This document shows positions 10,994 to 19,970 of a DNA stretch of 64,000 bases, piece by piece. The notes below the pieces were generated by a model. That model saw nothing but the letters and a program-made list of their open reading frames with translations, had not been told where the DNA came from and did not search any database. Origin of the DNA: Phenylobacterium sp. J426 (lineage in GTDB: Bacteria > Pseudomonadota > Alphaproteobacteria > Caulobacterales > Caulobacteraceae); assembly GCF_024699945.1 (NCBI RefSeq), contig NZ_JAJOMY010000001.1, positions 3,541,001 to 3,605,000 of the forward strand, read 5' to 3'. Made by a program: the position numbers and the translations under genes. Each line of letters starts with the position of its first letter. Position 1 is the stretch's first letter.

Positions 10994-11160
10994 GCCGGCC
11001 TGGCTCCTCAGATCCCCTTCGCGACGGGTCGCGGCCCGTCGTCTGTCGCGGGTCTTATCGGGATGTCACGCCACGGTGGTCAAGGGGCGGTCAAGGTGAA
11101 AGGCCGCGGAAACGGCAAGGATATTCGCCCGCCGCGCTTCCGCCGCGGGTCGCCTGGGCT

Positions 11161-11727
11161 ATGGTGCGGGCCATGCTGCTTCCCCTGCTCGCCGCCGCCC
11201 TCGCCGCCGCTTCGCCGCCAACCGACGTCCGGACCGTCGACGGGGCGAACCCCCAGGATGCGTTCTTCGCCCGCCTCACCGCCCTGTGCGGCCGGAGCTT
11301 CCAGGGCCGGCTCGCCTCGGACGACCCCGCGGACGCCGCCTTCCGCGCCCCGGCGACGCTGCAGGTCCGTGACTGCACCGCCGACACCGTGCGCATGCCG
11401 CTGCAGGTCGGCCAGGATCGCTCGCGCACCTGGGTGGTCACCCGCACGGCGCAGGGGCTCACGCTGAAGCACGACCACCGCCATGCCGACGGTTCCGAGG
11501 ACGTGCTGAGCCAGTACGGCGGCTCGACGGCCCAGCCGGGCTCGGCCGAGCGCCAGGACTTCCCCGCCGACGCCTTCTCCCGCGCCCTCTTCGAGCGCCA
11601 GTCCATCCCCGCCTCGATGGCCAACGTCTGGTCGCTGCAGCTCCGCCCGGGCCAGCTGCTGGCCTACGAGCTGAACCGCCCCGGCCGCCGCTTCCGCCTC
11701 GAATTCGACCTTTCGCGCCCCGACTGA
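11161..11727 (+). CDS. Secreted protein of unknown function
   Basis: I do not recognise the family. The 188-residue protein has a short signal peptide (MVRAMLLPLLAAALAAAS) and a mature domain rich in charged residues with two cysteines (LCGRSFQG and VRDCTADTV) that could form a disulfide. The segments QDAFFARLTALCGRSFQGR, TWVVTRTAQGLTLKHDHRH and a C-terminal RRFRLEFDLSRPD suggest a small beta-rich periplasmic fold. I chose the ATG at 11161 because it supplies the positive N-region; 11173 is an alternative. Codon use fits the genome and the antisense ORFs here are shadows. It is divergent from the ETF-QO gene. Confidence 0.75.
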   Translation: MVRAMLLPLLAAALAAASPPTDVRTVDGANPQDAFFARLTALCGRSFQGRLASDDPADAAFRAPATLQVRDCTADTVRMPLQVGQDRSRTWVVTRTAQGLTLKHDHRHADGSEDVLSQYGGSTAQPGSAERQDFPADAFSRALFERQSIPASMANVWSLQLRPGQLLAYELNRPGRRFRLEFDLSRPD

Positions 11728-11749
11728 CCTCCAGCCCGCCAAGGCCGCG

Positions 11750-12574
11750 TCATTCGGGCGAGACGCGCGGTGTCTCCCGGTACCAGACCAGCTGTTCGCT
11801 GGTGGCCAGCAGCTTGCCGTCGCGCCGCCAGTAGCTGGAGCGCTCGTCCGAGGCCCCGCCGCCCCCGACCCGGCCCTCGTACTCCACCAGCAGCCAGTCG
11901 CGGCCGGCCTCGGCGACCTCCTCGGCCGTAGCGTGCAGATAGACCGTCAGCGACAGCGTCGTCGTCATCACCGTATGGCCCAGGGCGTAGAACGCCCGCG
12001 GCGGCGAATTGTCGGTCAGCATCCCCAGCATCGGCTTGTCCCAGGGGCCCAGCCTGGGCCGCACCCAGGCCGTCGAATAGGAACTCGCCTGCGGCTGGAT
12101 CGGGAAGGTCTCGGTCGTCCGCCGCTCGAAGGCCTGGGCTCCGAAGTGCCGCGCGCCGCCGGGGCTCATCGGCGTGGGCAGGTTCTCAGGCTCCGGCGCC
12201 TCGGGCATCTTGGCGAAGGCGAACGGCGGCGTCGCCGGTCGCCTGGCCAGGGTCACGATCGCCTGGACGCTGACGCCCTCTGCGCCCGCCGGCCGCAGAT
12301 CCACCTCCCACACCCCGATCGAGCCGCCCTGCCGAAGCCGCCGCGTCCGGATCTCGACCTCCCCGTCCGCCAGCGCCGCCACATAGGTCAGGCTGATCGA
12401 CAGCGGCTCGCCCACCGCCTCCGGCTCGGTGCCCACCACCGTCAGCGCGAGGCCGATGGGATAGCCGCCCCACAGCGGCCCGTTCGGGTTCTTCCAGTCG
12501 GGGCCCGCGTGGGTGGTCCAGCGGCCCGGCTCCACGGCGGTCAGGGCGAAGAGGTCGGAATCGGTGGTGCGCAT
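11750..12574 (-). CDS. Acyl-CoA thioesterase (TesB-like double hotdog)
   Basis: The 274-residue protein has the layout of a TesB-type thioesterase with two hotdog domains. The first domain contains NPNGPLWGGYPIGLAL and the helix region after it, followed by a strand carrying ISLTYVAALADGEVEIRTRRLRQ. The second domain contains STAWVRPRLGPWDKPML, TDNSPPRAFYALGH and a closing segment SYWRRDGKLLATSEQLVWYR. Such enzymes hydrolyse acyl-CoA esters in the cytoplasm. The substrate cannot be judged from sequence. It is divergent from the PNPOx-like gene with a 73-base gap. Confidence 0.82.
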   Translation of the reverse strand: MRTTDSDLFALTAVEPGRWTTHAGPDWKNPNGPLWGGYPIGLALTVVGTEPEAVGEPLSISLTYVAALADGEVEIRTRRLRQGGSIGVWEVDLRPAGAEGVSVQAIVTLARRPATPPFAFAKMPEAPEPENLPTPMSPGGARHFGAQAFERRTTETFPIQPQASSYSTAWVRPRLGPWDKPMLGMLTDNSPPRAFYALGHTVMTTTLSLTVYLHATAEEVAEAGRDWLLVEYEGRVGGGGASDERSSYWRRDGKLLATSEQLVWYRETPRVSPE

Positions 12575-12647
12575 GCGCCGCCTCTAGCCCGGCGACGTCG
12601 CGTCATGAAAGGTCGACGCGCCACGCCCGGCGAGGCACGCTGATCCC

Positions 12648-13237
12648 ATGAGCGACAGCTTCTACCACCCGGCCCAGCGCCGCCTGCAGGACGCCTTCGG
12701 CAGCCGCCCGCTCGCGGACCGGCTGGCGCAGCGCACCCGCCATGACCGTTTCACCGACGCCGACGCGGCCTTCATCGCCGCCCAGGGCTTCTTCTTCCTC
12801 GCCACGGCCGACGCCGAGGGGCCCCGACTGCTCGTTCAAGGGCGGTCCGGCAGGCTTCGCCCGCGTCGTCGCGACCGACCGCCTGGTCTTTCCCGACTAC
12901 GACGGCAACGGCATGTTCCGCAGTCTGGGCAACATCGCCGCCAATCCGCACGTGGGCCTGCTGTTCGTCGCCATGGGCCCGGAGCCCTGGCGCATCCGGG
13001 TCAACGGAACGGCGCAGGTGTTTGACGACCACCCCGACCTCGCCGCCACCCCCCGGCGCCCAGCTCATCGTCGAGGTGACGCCAACCGACATCTTCCCCA
13101 ACTGCGGCCGCTACATCCCGACGGCAGAGACCCTGACCGTCTCGCCGCACACGCCCGAACCCGAGCGCCCGCCGCTGGAGCCCGCCTGGAAGGCCCACCC
13201 GCTGTTCGCCGACGTCCTGCCGCAGCGGCGGCGCTAG
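12648..13237 (+). CDS. PNPOx-like flavin-binding protein (two frameshifts)
   Basis: Three consecutive reading frames combine into one 195-residue protein of the pyridoxamine 5'-phosphate oxidase-like split-barrel family. Frame one gives MSDSFYHPAQRRLQDAFGSR and AFIAAQGFFFLATADAEG. Frame two gives PDCSFKGGPAGFARVV and LVFPDYDGNGMFRSLGNI, a typical FMN-contact region. Frame three gives GAQLIVEVTPTDIFPNCGRYIP. The breaks lie at a C run at 12822-12825 (one extra C) and at 13049-13054 (six C instead of five). Family members bind FMN or related cofactors and usually reduce or sequester small molecules; the substrate is unknown. Confidence 0.85.
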
Positions 13238-15281
13238 CGGCCCTTCAGCTTGAACACCACCACCGCCGGCTCGCCTTTCGGCGTCTCCAGCGTCACGCCC
13301 CGCGCCTTGCGGAACAGCTGGTAGCGCCGCGACAGGTCGTTGACGTGGTAGTTCTTCATGCCGGTGACCACCGCCACGTACTGCGTCTTGCCGACCGCAT
13401 AGGTGATGACGCTGGAGCTCGGATAGTTGTCCAGCGGCGCCCGCCACAGCAGCGACCCGTCCCGGTCGTCGAAGGCCATCAGCGAGGGGTCCAGGTCGCC
13501 CGCGAACACCAGCCCGCCGGCGGTCGACAGCACCGCGCTGGCGATCGGCGCGTCCAGGTCGTGCTTCCAGCCCAGCTTGCCGGCCCTCAGGTCCATGGCC
13601 TGCAGCCGGCCCATCTTGCCGCTCGCCGCGGCGCTCGGATGGTCGGCCGGCGTGAAGCCCACGCCCGAGCTCAGCAGGGTGAACCCCGGCCCGGTCGGCG
13701 GCCCGAAGGTCAGGCACCACTGGGTGACCGGCAGGAACAGCATCTGGCTCTTCGGATTGACCGTCGTCGAGGGCCAGTTCCGCGCGCCCGTCGCGTTGGG
13801 GCAGATCAGCGTCGAGCGCGTCTTGTCCGGCCACTTGTCGGGATCGATGATCTTGGCGCCGGTCTTCGGGTCGATCCGGGCGATGACGTTCTGGCCGCCG
13901 CCGTCGATCGAGAACAGGTATTCCCCGGTCCGGGCGTCCAGGGCGTCGAGGATGCCCATCTTGCCGATGTTCATCACCACCCTGCGCGGCCGGCCGCCGA
14001 CCTCGATCGTCGCCAGCTGACGCTCGAACGACCAGTCGAGGTCCCATTGGTCGTTGGGCAGGTGCTGGAAGTGCCAGACCAGTCGGCCCGTGCTCGGGTC
14101 CAGGGCGACCGTGCTGTCGGTGTAGAGCGCGTCCTGGGTCGTCCCGGCCACGCCCGACGGCTTCATCAGCGGGCCCGTGTCGTAGGTCTGGCCGATCCCG
14201 TAGTAGACCAGGTTCAGCTCGGGATCGTAGGTGCCCTGCTGCCACACCGAGCCGCCGCTGCGGCGCTCCAGCGGCAGGCCGTTCCAGCTGTTCCCCCCGG
14301 CGCGTCCGGCCGCGCGATGGTGTGGAAGCGCCAGGCCTCCCGCCCGGTGGCGATGTCGAGGCCGACGATGAAGGCGCCGCCCGGGGCGCCGCTGGCGGTG
14401 ACGCCCTGGATCAGCTTGTCACCGACGATCAGCGGCGCGCTGCGCAGGTTGAACGACCCGCGGCTGGCGGCCGGCGGGCTCAGCGCGATCTGATGGTCCC
14501 AGATCATCTCGCCGGTCCTGGCGTCCAGCGCCAGGACGTGGAGGTCCGAGGTCGGCACGTAGAGCCGTCCGTCGCGGATCGCGAGACCCATCTTCTGGCT
14601 CGAAGCCCCCGCGGGCTTGTGGGCGCGCCGCCACAGCACCTGGCCGCTGGTCGCATCCAGCGCCAGCACCGTGTCCGGGCTCGTCTGCAGGAACATCAGC
14701 CCGTCGTGCACCAGGGGCGTCGGCATGCTGGGCCCTGCCTGCAGCGGCGCGCGCCACGCCGGCGCGAGGGCCTTCACCGTCCTGCGGTCGATCTGGGTCA
14801 GCGGGCTGTAGTTCAGCCCGTCGTAGGTCCGCCCCCAGTGCAGCCAGTCGCCGGCCGCCGGCGCCTTCAGCGTCGCCGCCGTGACGGGCTTGGCCCGGCC
14901 AAGCCGCGCCAGCGCCGCCGCATCGGGCCTGATGTCGGGCGCCGCGGCCACGGCGGGCGGCAGGTCCAGGGCCCCTTCCCGCGCGGTGTTGGCGCGGCCG
15001 GTTAGGAAGGTCGCGATCGCGCCGATCTCCGCGCGCCCCAGGCCCTCGGCCATCGGCCGCATCGTCCCGGTGGTCAGGGCGTCGATGATCTGGGTGTTGG
15101 AATAGCCCTTCAGCTGCTCGCGGCTGGGCGCCCGCGGGACCGCGGGCTCATGGCACATCTTGCACCGCGCCTGGAACAGCGCCCCGCCGTCCGCCGCCGG
15201 CTGGGCCCAGGCGCCGCCGGCCGCCGCCCCCGCCAGCACCAGCCCCGCCATCACAGCCTTCACCATCGCGCCCTGCGCCAT
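13234..15281 (-). CDS. Quinohemoprotein PQQ dehydrogenase with N-terminal cytochrome c (one-base frameshift)
   Basis: The corrected product has 682 residues. A signal peptide (cleavage near AWAQ) is followed by a cytochrome c domain with heme motif C40-K-M-C43-H44 and candidate axial methionine in TMRPMAEGL. A PQQ beta-propeller follows, with tryptophan-docking repeats such as GQVLWRR and GRLVWHFQ. The domain order (heme first) is that of polyvinyl-alcohol dehydrogenase-like quinohemoproteins rather than methanol or type II alcohol dehydrogenases. At 14035-14046 the active-site strand reads W-D-L-D, with an Asp two positions after the presumed catalytic Asp. One C is missing from the run at 14293-14298. 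The substrate is unknown. It is periplasmic, with a good GGAGG site before the ATG. Confidence 0.88.
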
Positions 15282-15331
15282 GTCCGCCTCCCCGCGTTGC
15301 GCCCCACGTTCATCGCGCGGAGTCGTTCATC

Positions 15332-15368
15332 CCCAGCCGAACAGCGAATTGTTGGCGCCGTATTGCAG
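15332..15368 (-). promoter_or_regulatory. 37-nt upstream element, copy 1 (before the PQQ dehydrogenase)
   Basis: This segment matches 33 of 37 bases with 16237-16273, in the same orientation. Read on the minus strand it contains CTGCAATA, then GGCGCCAACAATT, then CTG and TCGG. It ends 50 bases upstream of the PQQ dehydrogenase start codon; copy 2 ends 52 bases upstream of the GST start codon. Equal placement before two different genes suggests a shared promoter or operator rather than a chance repeat. Confidence 0.6.
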
Positions 15369-15392
15369 AGCTGTCGCGCCGTCGCCGCGTGG

Positions 15393-16184
15393 CTACCGCG
15401 TCGGCGGGGCCGGCCTCGGACCTGGCGGCGCGTGCGCGGGCAGCGCCGGCAGGCCGCCGACCATGCCCTTGGGCCGGGCCTTGGCCAGCATCCGCCGGTA
15501 GGCCGGACGCGCTTCGATCTTCGCACGCCAGGCGTTGATCCGCGGAAACTGGTCCTTGTCGACGATGTTGAGCTGCATCGCGAAGTTCAGCGGAAACAGC
15601 ATCATGATGTCGGCGGTCGAGAACTCCGCCCCGCCGAACCAGGGCTGCTTGGCCAGATAGTCCTCGGCGAACTGCACCACCTGCTCGGAATCCACCAGCC
15701 GCGAACGGGCGGTCGGCGGCTGGATCATCCACACGCGGTAGTCCGCGATCGCCCGCGAGGCGAGAGAGCCCTCGGCGTAGTGCATCCACATGAGGTGATA
15801 GGGATAGTCGGGCGAGTTGAGCGCCGGCGTCAGTCGCCCGGGCGCATGCCGGTTCACGATGGTTTCGATGATCGCCCCGGACTCCACCAGCACCTGGTCG
15901 CCGTACTTCACGGTCGGGAACACCGGCATGGCGGGATTGATTCCCCGCAGCGCCGCCGACGTCGCCGCCATGTCCGCCGGCTTGAACTCGAGCTGGTACG
16001 GCAGGCCCAGCTCTTCCATCAGCCACACGATCCGTTCGGACCGACGGCCCTCGAGGTGGTAGATCGTGATCGGCGGCATGGGCGCGGCCTTCGCCGCCCT
16101 CGCTTGGGCTGCGAGTGTCGGGGCCGGAGCCGCCGCCAGCGCGAGCACCAGGCCCGCAATTCCCACCGACATCGCCCGACGCAT
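15393..16184 (-). CDS. Glutathione S-transferase-like protein with signal peptide
   Basis: The 263-residue protein has an N-terminal signal sequence (MRRAMSVGIAGLVLALAAAPAPTLAAQA). The rest is a canonical two-domain GST: thioredoxin-like part ITIYHLEGRRSERIVWLMEELGLPYQ with the cis-proline region NPAMPVFPTVKYGDQVLVESGAI, then an all-helical domain ending SRRxxAKARPKG-like. The start at 16184 follows GGAGGCGAGCTG, a good ribosome-binding site; the longer frame to 16253 is not needed. GSTs are normally cytoplasmic, so export to the periplasm would be unusual. It sits between the PQQ dehydrogenase and the TonB receptor, all on the minus strand. Substrate and thiol donor are unknown. Confidence 0.85.
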   Translation of the reverse strand: MRRAMSVGIAGLVLALAAAPAPTLAAQARAAKAAPMPPITIYHLEGRRSERIVWLMEELGLPYQLEFKPADMAATSAALRGINPAMPVFPTVKYGDQVLVESGAIIETIVNRHAPGRLTPALNSPDYPYHLMWMHYAEGSLASRAIADYRVWMIQPPTARSRLVDSEQVVQFAEDYLAKQPWFGGAEFSTADIMMLFPLNFAMQLNIVDKDQFPRINAWRAKIEARPAYRRMLAKARPKGMVGGLPALPAHAPPGPRPAPPTR

Positions 16185-16236
16185 CAGCTCGCCTCCGAGG
16201 CTCACCTGCGCCCGTTGCGCGGCGTCGCCCTCGCCC

Positions 16237-16273
16237 CCCAACCGAGCAGCCAATTGTTGGCGCCTTATTGCAG
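16237..16273 (-). promoter_or_regulatory. 37-nt upstream element, copy 2 (before the GST gene)
   Basis: This is the partner of 15332-15368 with four mismatches. On the minus strand it reads CTGCAATAAGGCGCC followed by AACAATTGGCTGCTCGG. It lies 52 bases upstream of the GST start codon, the same spacing as copy 1 from its own gene. The central GGCGCC is self-complementary. A common regulator or sigma factor binding both sites is inferred. Confidence 0.6.
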
Positions 16274-16334
16274 CCGCGACGCAGCGAGGCGGCAGGGGCC
16301 GGACGTCCGGGGACGCGCCGACCCCTGCGCCGGA

Positions 16335-18848
16335 TCAGAAGTTCACGCGGGCCGACATCGAGACGGTGCGGCCGTTGGCGGCGCGTCCCACACCGATCCC
16401 GTTCGCCGGGACCGACGGCGTGGTGATCTCTATGAAGGCCACCTCGTCGAACAGGTTGTCCACGTTGAGCATCAGCTGCACGCGGTCCGTCGGGCGGAAC
16501 TGGCCGAAGGCGCTGACCAGCGTGTAGCCCGGCATCTTCATCAGGTTGTTGTCCTGCACCCAGCTGTCGGTCGTGCCGACGATGTTGGCGCCGACCGTCA
16601 CCCGGCCCACCTCGAACTGCGGCGTCGCCTGGTAGATGAAGTCCGGCTGACGGCGCGGGACCTTGCCGTCGACGGCGGGGTTCAGCTTGTCCTTGACCAG
16701 TTCGGCATGGGTGTAGGTCACCCCCGCCATCAGGCTGAACGGGCCGCGCCGATACGTGCCTTCGGCCTCGACGCCATAGGCGGAATAGGTCCGGTCGGTC
16801 GTGATGGCGCCGGCCTGCACGTTGGTGTCCTCGGTGTCGGCGGCGAAGCCGGTGACGTTCACGGCCAGGCCGTTCGCGCGGTACTTGAAGCCGCCCTCCA
16901 GCTGCTCGACGATGTCGTAGCCGTCGTCCTTGTCGGGCAGGCTGCCGTCGATCGTGCTGACCTTGTTCGAGAACAGCAGCTTGTCGGCCCCGGCACGGGC
17001 GCCGCGGCTGTAGCGCGCGAACAGGGCGAACGGCTCGGCCACCCGATAGTTCACGCCCACCGAGTAGCTGAGGTAGCCGTAGTCGTAGTCGACCGGGGCC
17101 GGCCGGTCGAACGGCGTGAAGGCCGTCTTGGACTCGGCCACCGAGATGACCCCGTCCCGGTTGAAGTCCACCGGCCGGATCCCGACGCGGCCGCCGCCCA
17201 GATCCGCGCCGAACAGCTCGCCGCGCACCTTCCCCGAATCGTAGCGGAGGCTGCCCCCCCACCGCGATCTTGCCGAGGCGGTAGTTGAGCGATCCATAGG
17301 GGGCGGTGATGTTGTACCGGACGTCGTAGCTGCGCCGGAAGAAGGCCGTGCTGCCCGAGCGGTTGAAGCCCACATAGCCGCCCTGCGTCTGCGGCACGCC
17401 CGCGGCGTTGGTGTAGTCGATCAGCGCCGACATCTCGTCGCCGGCCACGTCCTGCAGGTGGTTACTGTACAGCCAGTCGCTCGTGTAGTCCTGCAGCGAC
17501 TTGTAGATGCCGCCCGTCACCGTCAGGTCGGCCGCGCCGACGCCGAACACGCGGGTGGCCCGCAGGTCGTTGATGAAGTTGTCCAGCGACCGCGACTCGA
17601 TGCGGTTCAGCGAACTCGCGACGATCAGGCCATTGCCGTTGATGCCGCCAAGGTTGGTGATCACCTGGCCGGCGCGCGGACCCGTGGCGTAGCGGAATAC
17701 GCCCGTGCCGGCGCCTCAGCGAGGCCGGCAACGCGCCGCCCGAGTAGATGTTCGCAACCAGGTTCCGGGTCGTGCCGCCTTCGATCTGCGAGAACCGGCC
17801 GCGTTCGGTGATCGTCCAGCCGTACGCGTCGAACTGCGATTCCAGGCCGATCGACTTGACCAGGGCGTTCATGCCCTTGCTCATCGGGATCTCGGTCGGG
17901 TTGTTGTCGGCGTCCAGCGTGATCAGCTTGCCGAGATGACCCGCCAGCATGGAGTCGCGCCGGACGTCGTAACCCTCGAAGCTGCCGTAGTGCGGATCGT
18001 CATTGCTCCCGGTGATCCGGACCGGGCCCGGCAGGTAGTGCGGCGAACGGTCGTCCAGATACTTGCCCGAGATGCGCACATAGCCCTCGGCGAACTGGCG
18101 CGTGACGTTGAACTTCAGCTGGCCGCCTTCGAAGGCCTTGAAGCCGACGCGGCGGGGCCCCTCCCCCGTGCGGTAGAAGCCGCCGATGTGAAAGCGCCAG
18201 TCGTCGTTGATCGGGCCGCCGTAGTCGAAATCCAGCCGATGGGTCTCGTAGTTCAGCCCCGTGGTCAGCTGCAGCGCCCCGCCCTGCACATCGCCGGTCT
18301 TGGAGATCAGGTTGATCACCCCGGCCGGCGAGTTCGACGCGAACGTCGAGGACGAGCCGCCGCGGATCGATCTCGACCGCGGCCAGGTTGAAGTCGGCGC
18401 GGATGTAGATGTCCGACGCGCCGTTGAAGAAGTCGCCGAACTCCAGGACCGGCAGGCCGTCCTCCTGGAGCTGCATGTACTTCGAGCCGCCCGAGGCCAG
18501 CGGAAGGCCCCGCACCGTATAGGCCGAACTGCCGTCGCCGGTGGACGACTCGGTGCGGATGCCCGGCAGGTTGCGCAGCAGGTCGCCCAGCGAGCGGGCG
18601 CCCAGCGCCTCGATGTCCTTCTCGCGCAGCGCGCTGGTCGAGGTGGCGCTGTCCAGCCGGTCACGGCCCTTGGCGACCCCGGTCGAGAACACCTCCTCGC
18701 GGCTCCCGGGGGCCTGGGCGGCCGGGCCGGCGCGAGCGGTGGACACCGCCCCGGCAGCCCGGTCGGCCTCCGTCTGTTCGGCCGCCGCGACGGCCGAGGC
18801 CGCGAACAGAAGCGGCGCAACCGCTGCTGACAGATAGAATAGTTTCAT
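16335..18848 (-). CDS. TonB-dependent outer-membrane receptor (three frameshifts)
   Basis: Four adjoining frames give one receptor of about 837 codons. The start MKLFYLSAAVAPLLFAAS is a signal peptide preceded by GGGGGAG. A plug domain follows (LREKDIEALGARSLGDLLRNLPGIR; VRGLPLASGGSKYMQL; FASNSPAGVINLISKTG), then a beta-barrel with NYRVAEPFALFARYSRG and a terminal DNLFDEVAFIE...ARVNF ending in aromatic F. Frame changes occur near 18355-18362, near 17713-17722, and at a seven-C run 17254-17260 (six expected); the shifts sum to zero, so the total length is a multiple of three. It imports an unidentified ligand using TonB energy. Position next to the PQQ dehydrogenase and GST suggests a linked substrate or metal. 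Confidence 0.88.
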
Positions 18849-18961
18849 CCACTCCCCCAGGTTGTGCTTGTCGTCTTCATGCAACAAGAACGTCGTTCTG
18901 AGGGATAACCTTCGATGACCTTCCGTTTTCTTAAGCGTTATTCACGGCTTACGCGTTCTAT

Positions 18962-18982
18962 GATGTGCATATTGCGCACATC
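18962..18982. promoter_or_regulatory. Palindromic operator-like site
   Basis: The 219-base gap between the TonB receptor and the uracil-DNA glycosylase holds a perfect inverted repeat GATGTGC-N7-GCACATC centred on ATATTGC. It is 114 bases upstream of the receptor start and 86 bases upstream of the glycosylase start, a reasonable position for a dimeric regulator. No regulator gene is adjacent. Confidence 0.4.
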
Positions 18983-19067
18983 TTGATCCCAATGGCGGCG
19001 CATCCCCGGAGCCCGACCACAGTCGCCTTCCCCCGCCTCCTCCGGCGCCGTAATCATCGCGTCACCG

Positions 19068-19895
19068 ATGCCCGACGTGTCCCCCTACGCCGTCGCCGAA
19101 AGCCTGCTCGCCTTCTGGGCCGAGGCAGGCGTCGACGCCGTGTTGCTGGACGAGCCGCTGGACCGCATCGAGGCGGGCAAGGTCCTGCCGCCGAAGCCGC
19201 CGCCGTCGCCGCTGGCCGCCGTCGCCTCCGGGCCTCGGCCGGGCGCGCCCACGATCGCAACCGCCGATGTGTCCGCCGCCGTCGCCGAGGCCCAGGCCCT
19301 CGCCGCCCAGGCGCAGTCCATGGACGAGCTGGCCGCCGCCATCGCCGGGTTCGAGGGCTGCGGTCTGCGATTCTGAGGGAGCATCGACGAAGGCCGTCAC
19401 CTGGCGCGGCGCGCAGGGCGCCCCGTCATGGTCATCGGCGAAGGCCCCGGCCAGGAGGAAGACCTGCAGGGTCTCCCCTTCGTCGGCCGCGCCGGAAAGC
19501 TGCTGGACCGCATGCTGGCCGCGGCCGGCCTGACCGACCGGGTGCTGATCACCAACACCGTCTTCTGGCGCCCGCCGGGGAACCGGACGCCCGCCCCTCA
19601 CGAACAGGTGATCTGCGCCCCGTTCGTCGAGCGGGCGATCCAGCTCACGGCGCCGAGGATGCTGCTCCTGGCGGGCGGCGCTTCGGCCAAGAGCCTGCTG
19701 AAGAAAGACGAGGGAATTCTGTCTCTTAGAGGCCGCTGGTTCGAGTGGAGATCAGCGGACGGAAGCCTGGAGCTTCCCGCCATGCCGACGCTGCACCCGG
19801 CCTTCCTGTTACGCCAGCCGGGGGCCAAGAAGCGGGCGTGGAGCGACCTTTTGACCTTCACCGAACGACTTGATCGCCCCGAGCGGCCTGCATAG
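19068..19895 (+). CDS. Uracil-DNA glycosylase, 4Fe-4S type (two frameshifts)
   Basis: The gene encodes a family 4-type uracil-DNA glycosylase that excises uracil from DNA. The N-terminal part ([21 protein letters not shown]) ends in a cluster-ligand region with FEGCGLR. The catalytic blocks are in the last frame: [20 protein letters not shown] (water-activating motif), [32 protein letters not shown], a further cysteine in [13 protein letters not shown], and [13 protein letters not shown] with the conserved histidine. A break occurs near 19374 (one extra base creating TGA) and another at about 19425 (one missing G before TCATGG). The shifts cancel: 828 bases, 275 residues, a normal size. Confidence 0.88.
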
Positions 19896-19970
19896 CCTCA
19901 CCGCTTCGGTTTCGGGAAAAGGGTTCGCGTTTAGGCGGCGTTAAGACTCGCCGGCGCGAAAAGGGTCCGC

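Noticed and set aside
15310..17664. 784-codon ORF spanning receptor, GST and beyond
   Set aside because: Only its first part (about 17664-17260) is the receptor frame; the rest is an Arg-rich shadow of other frames.
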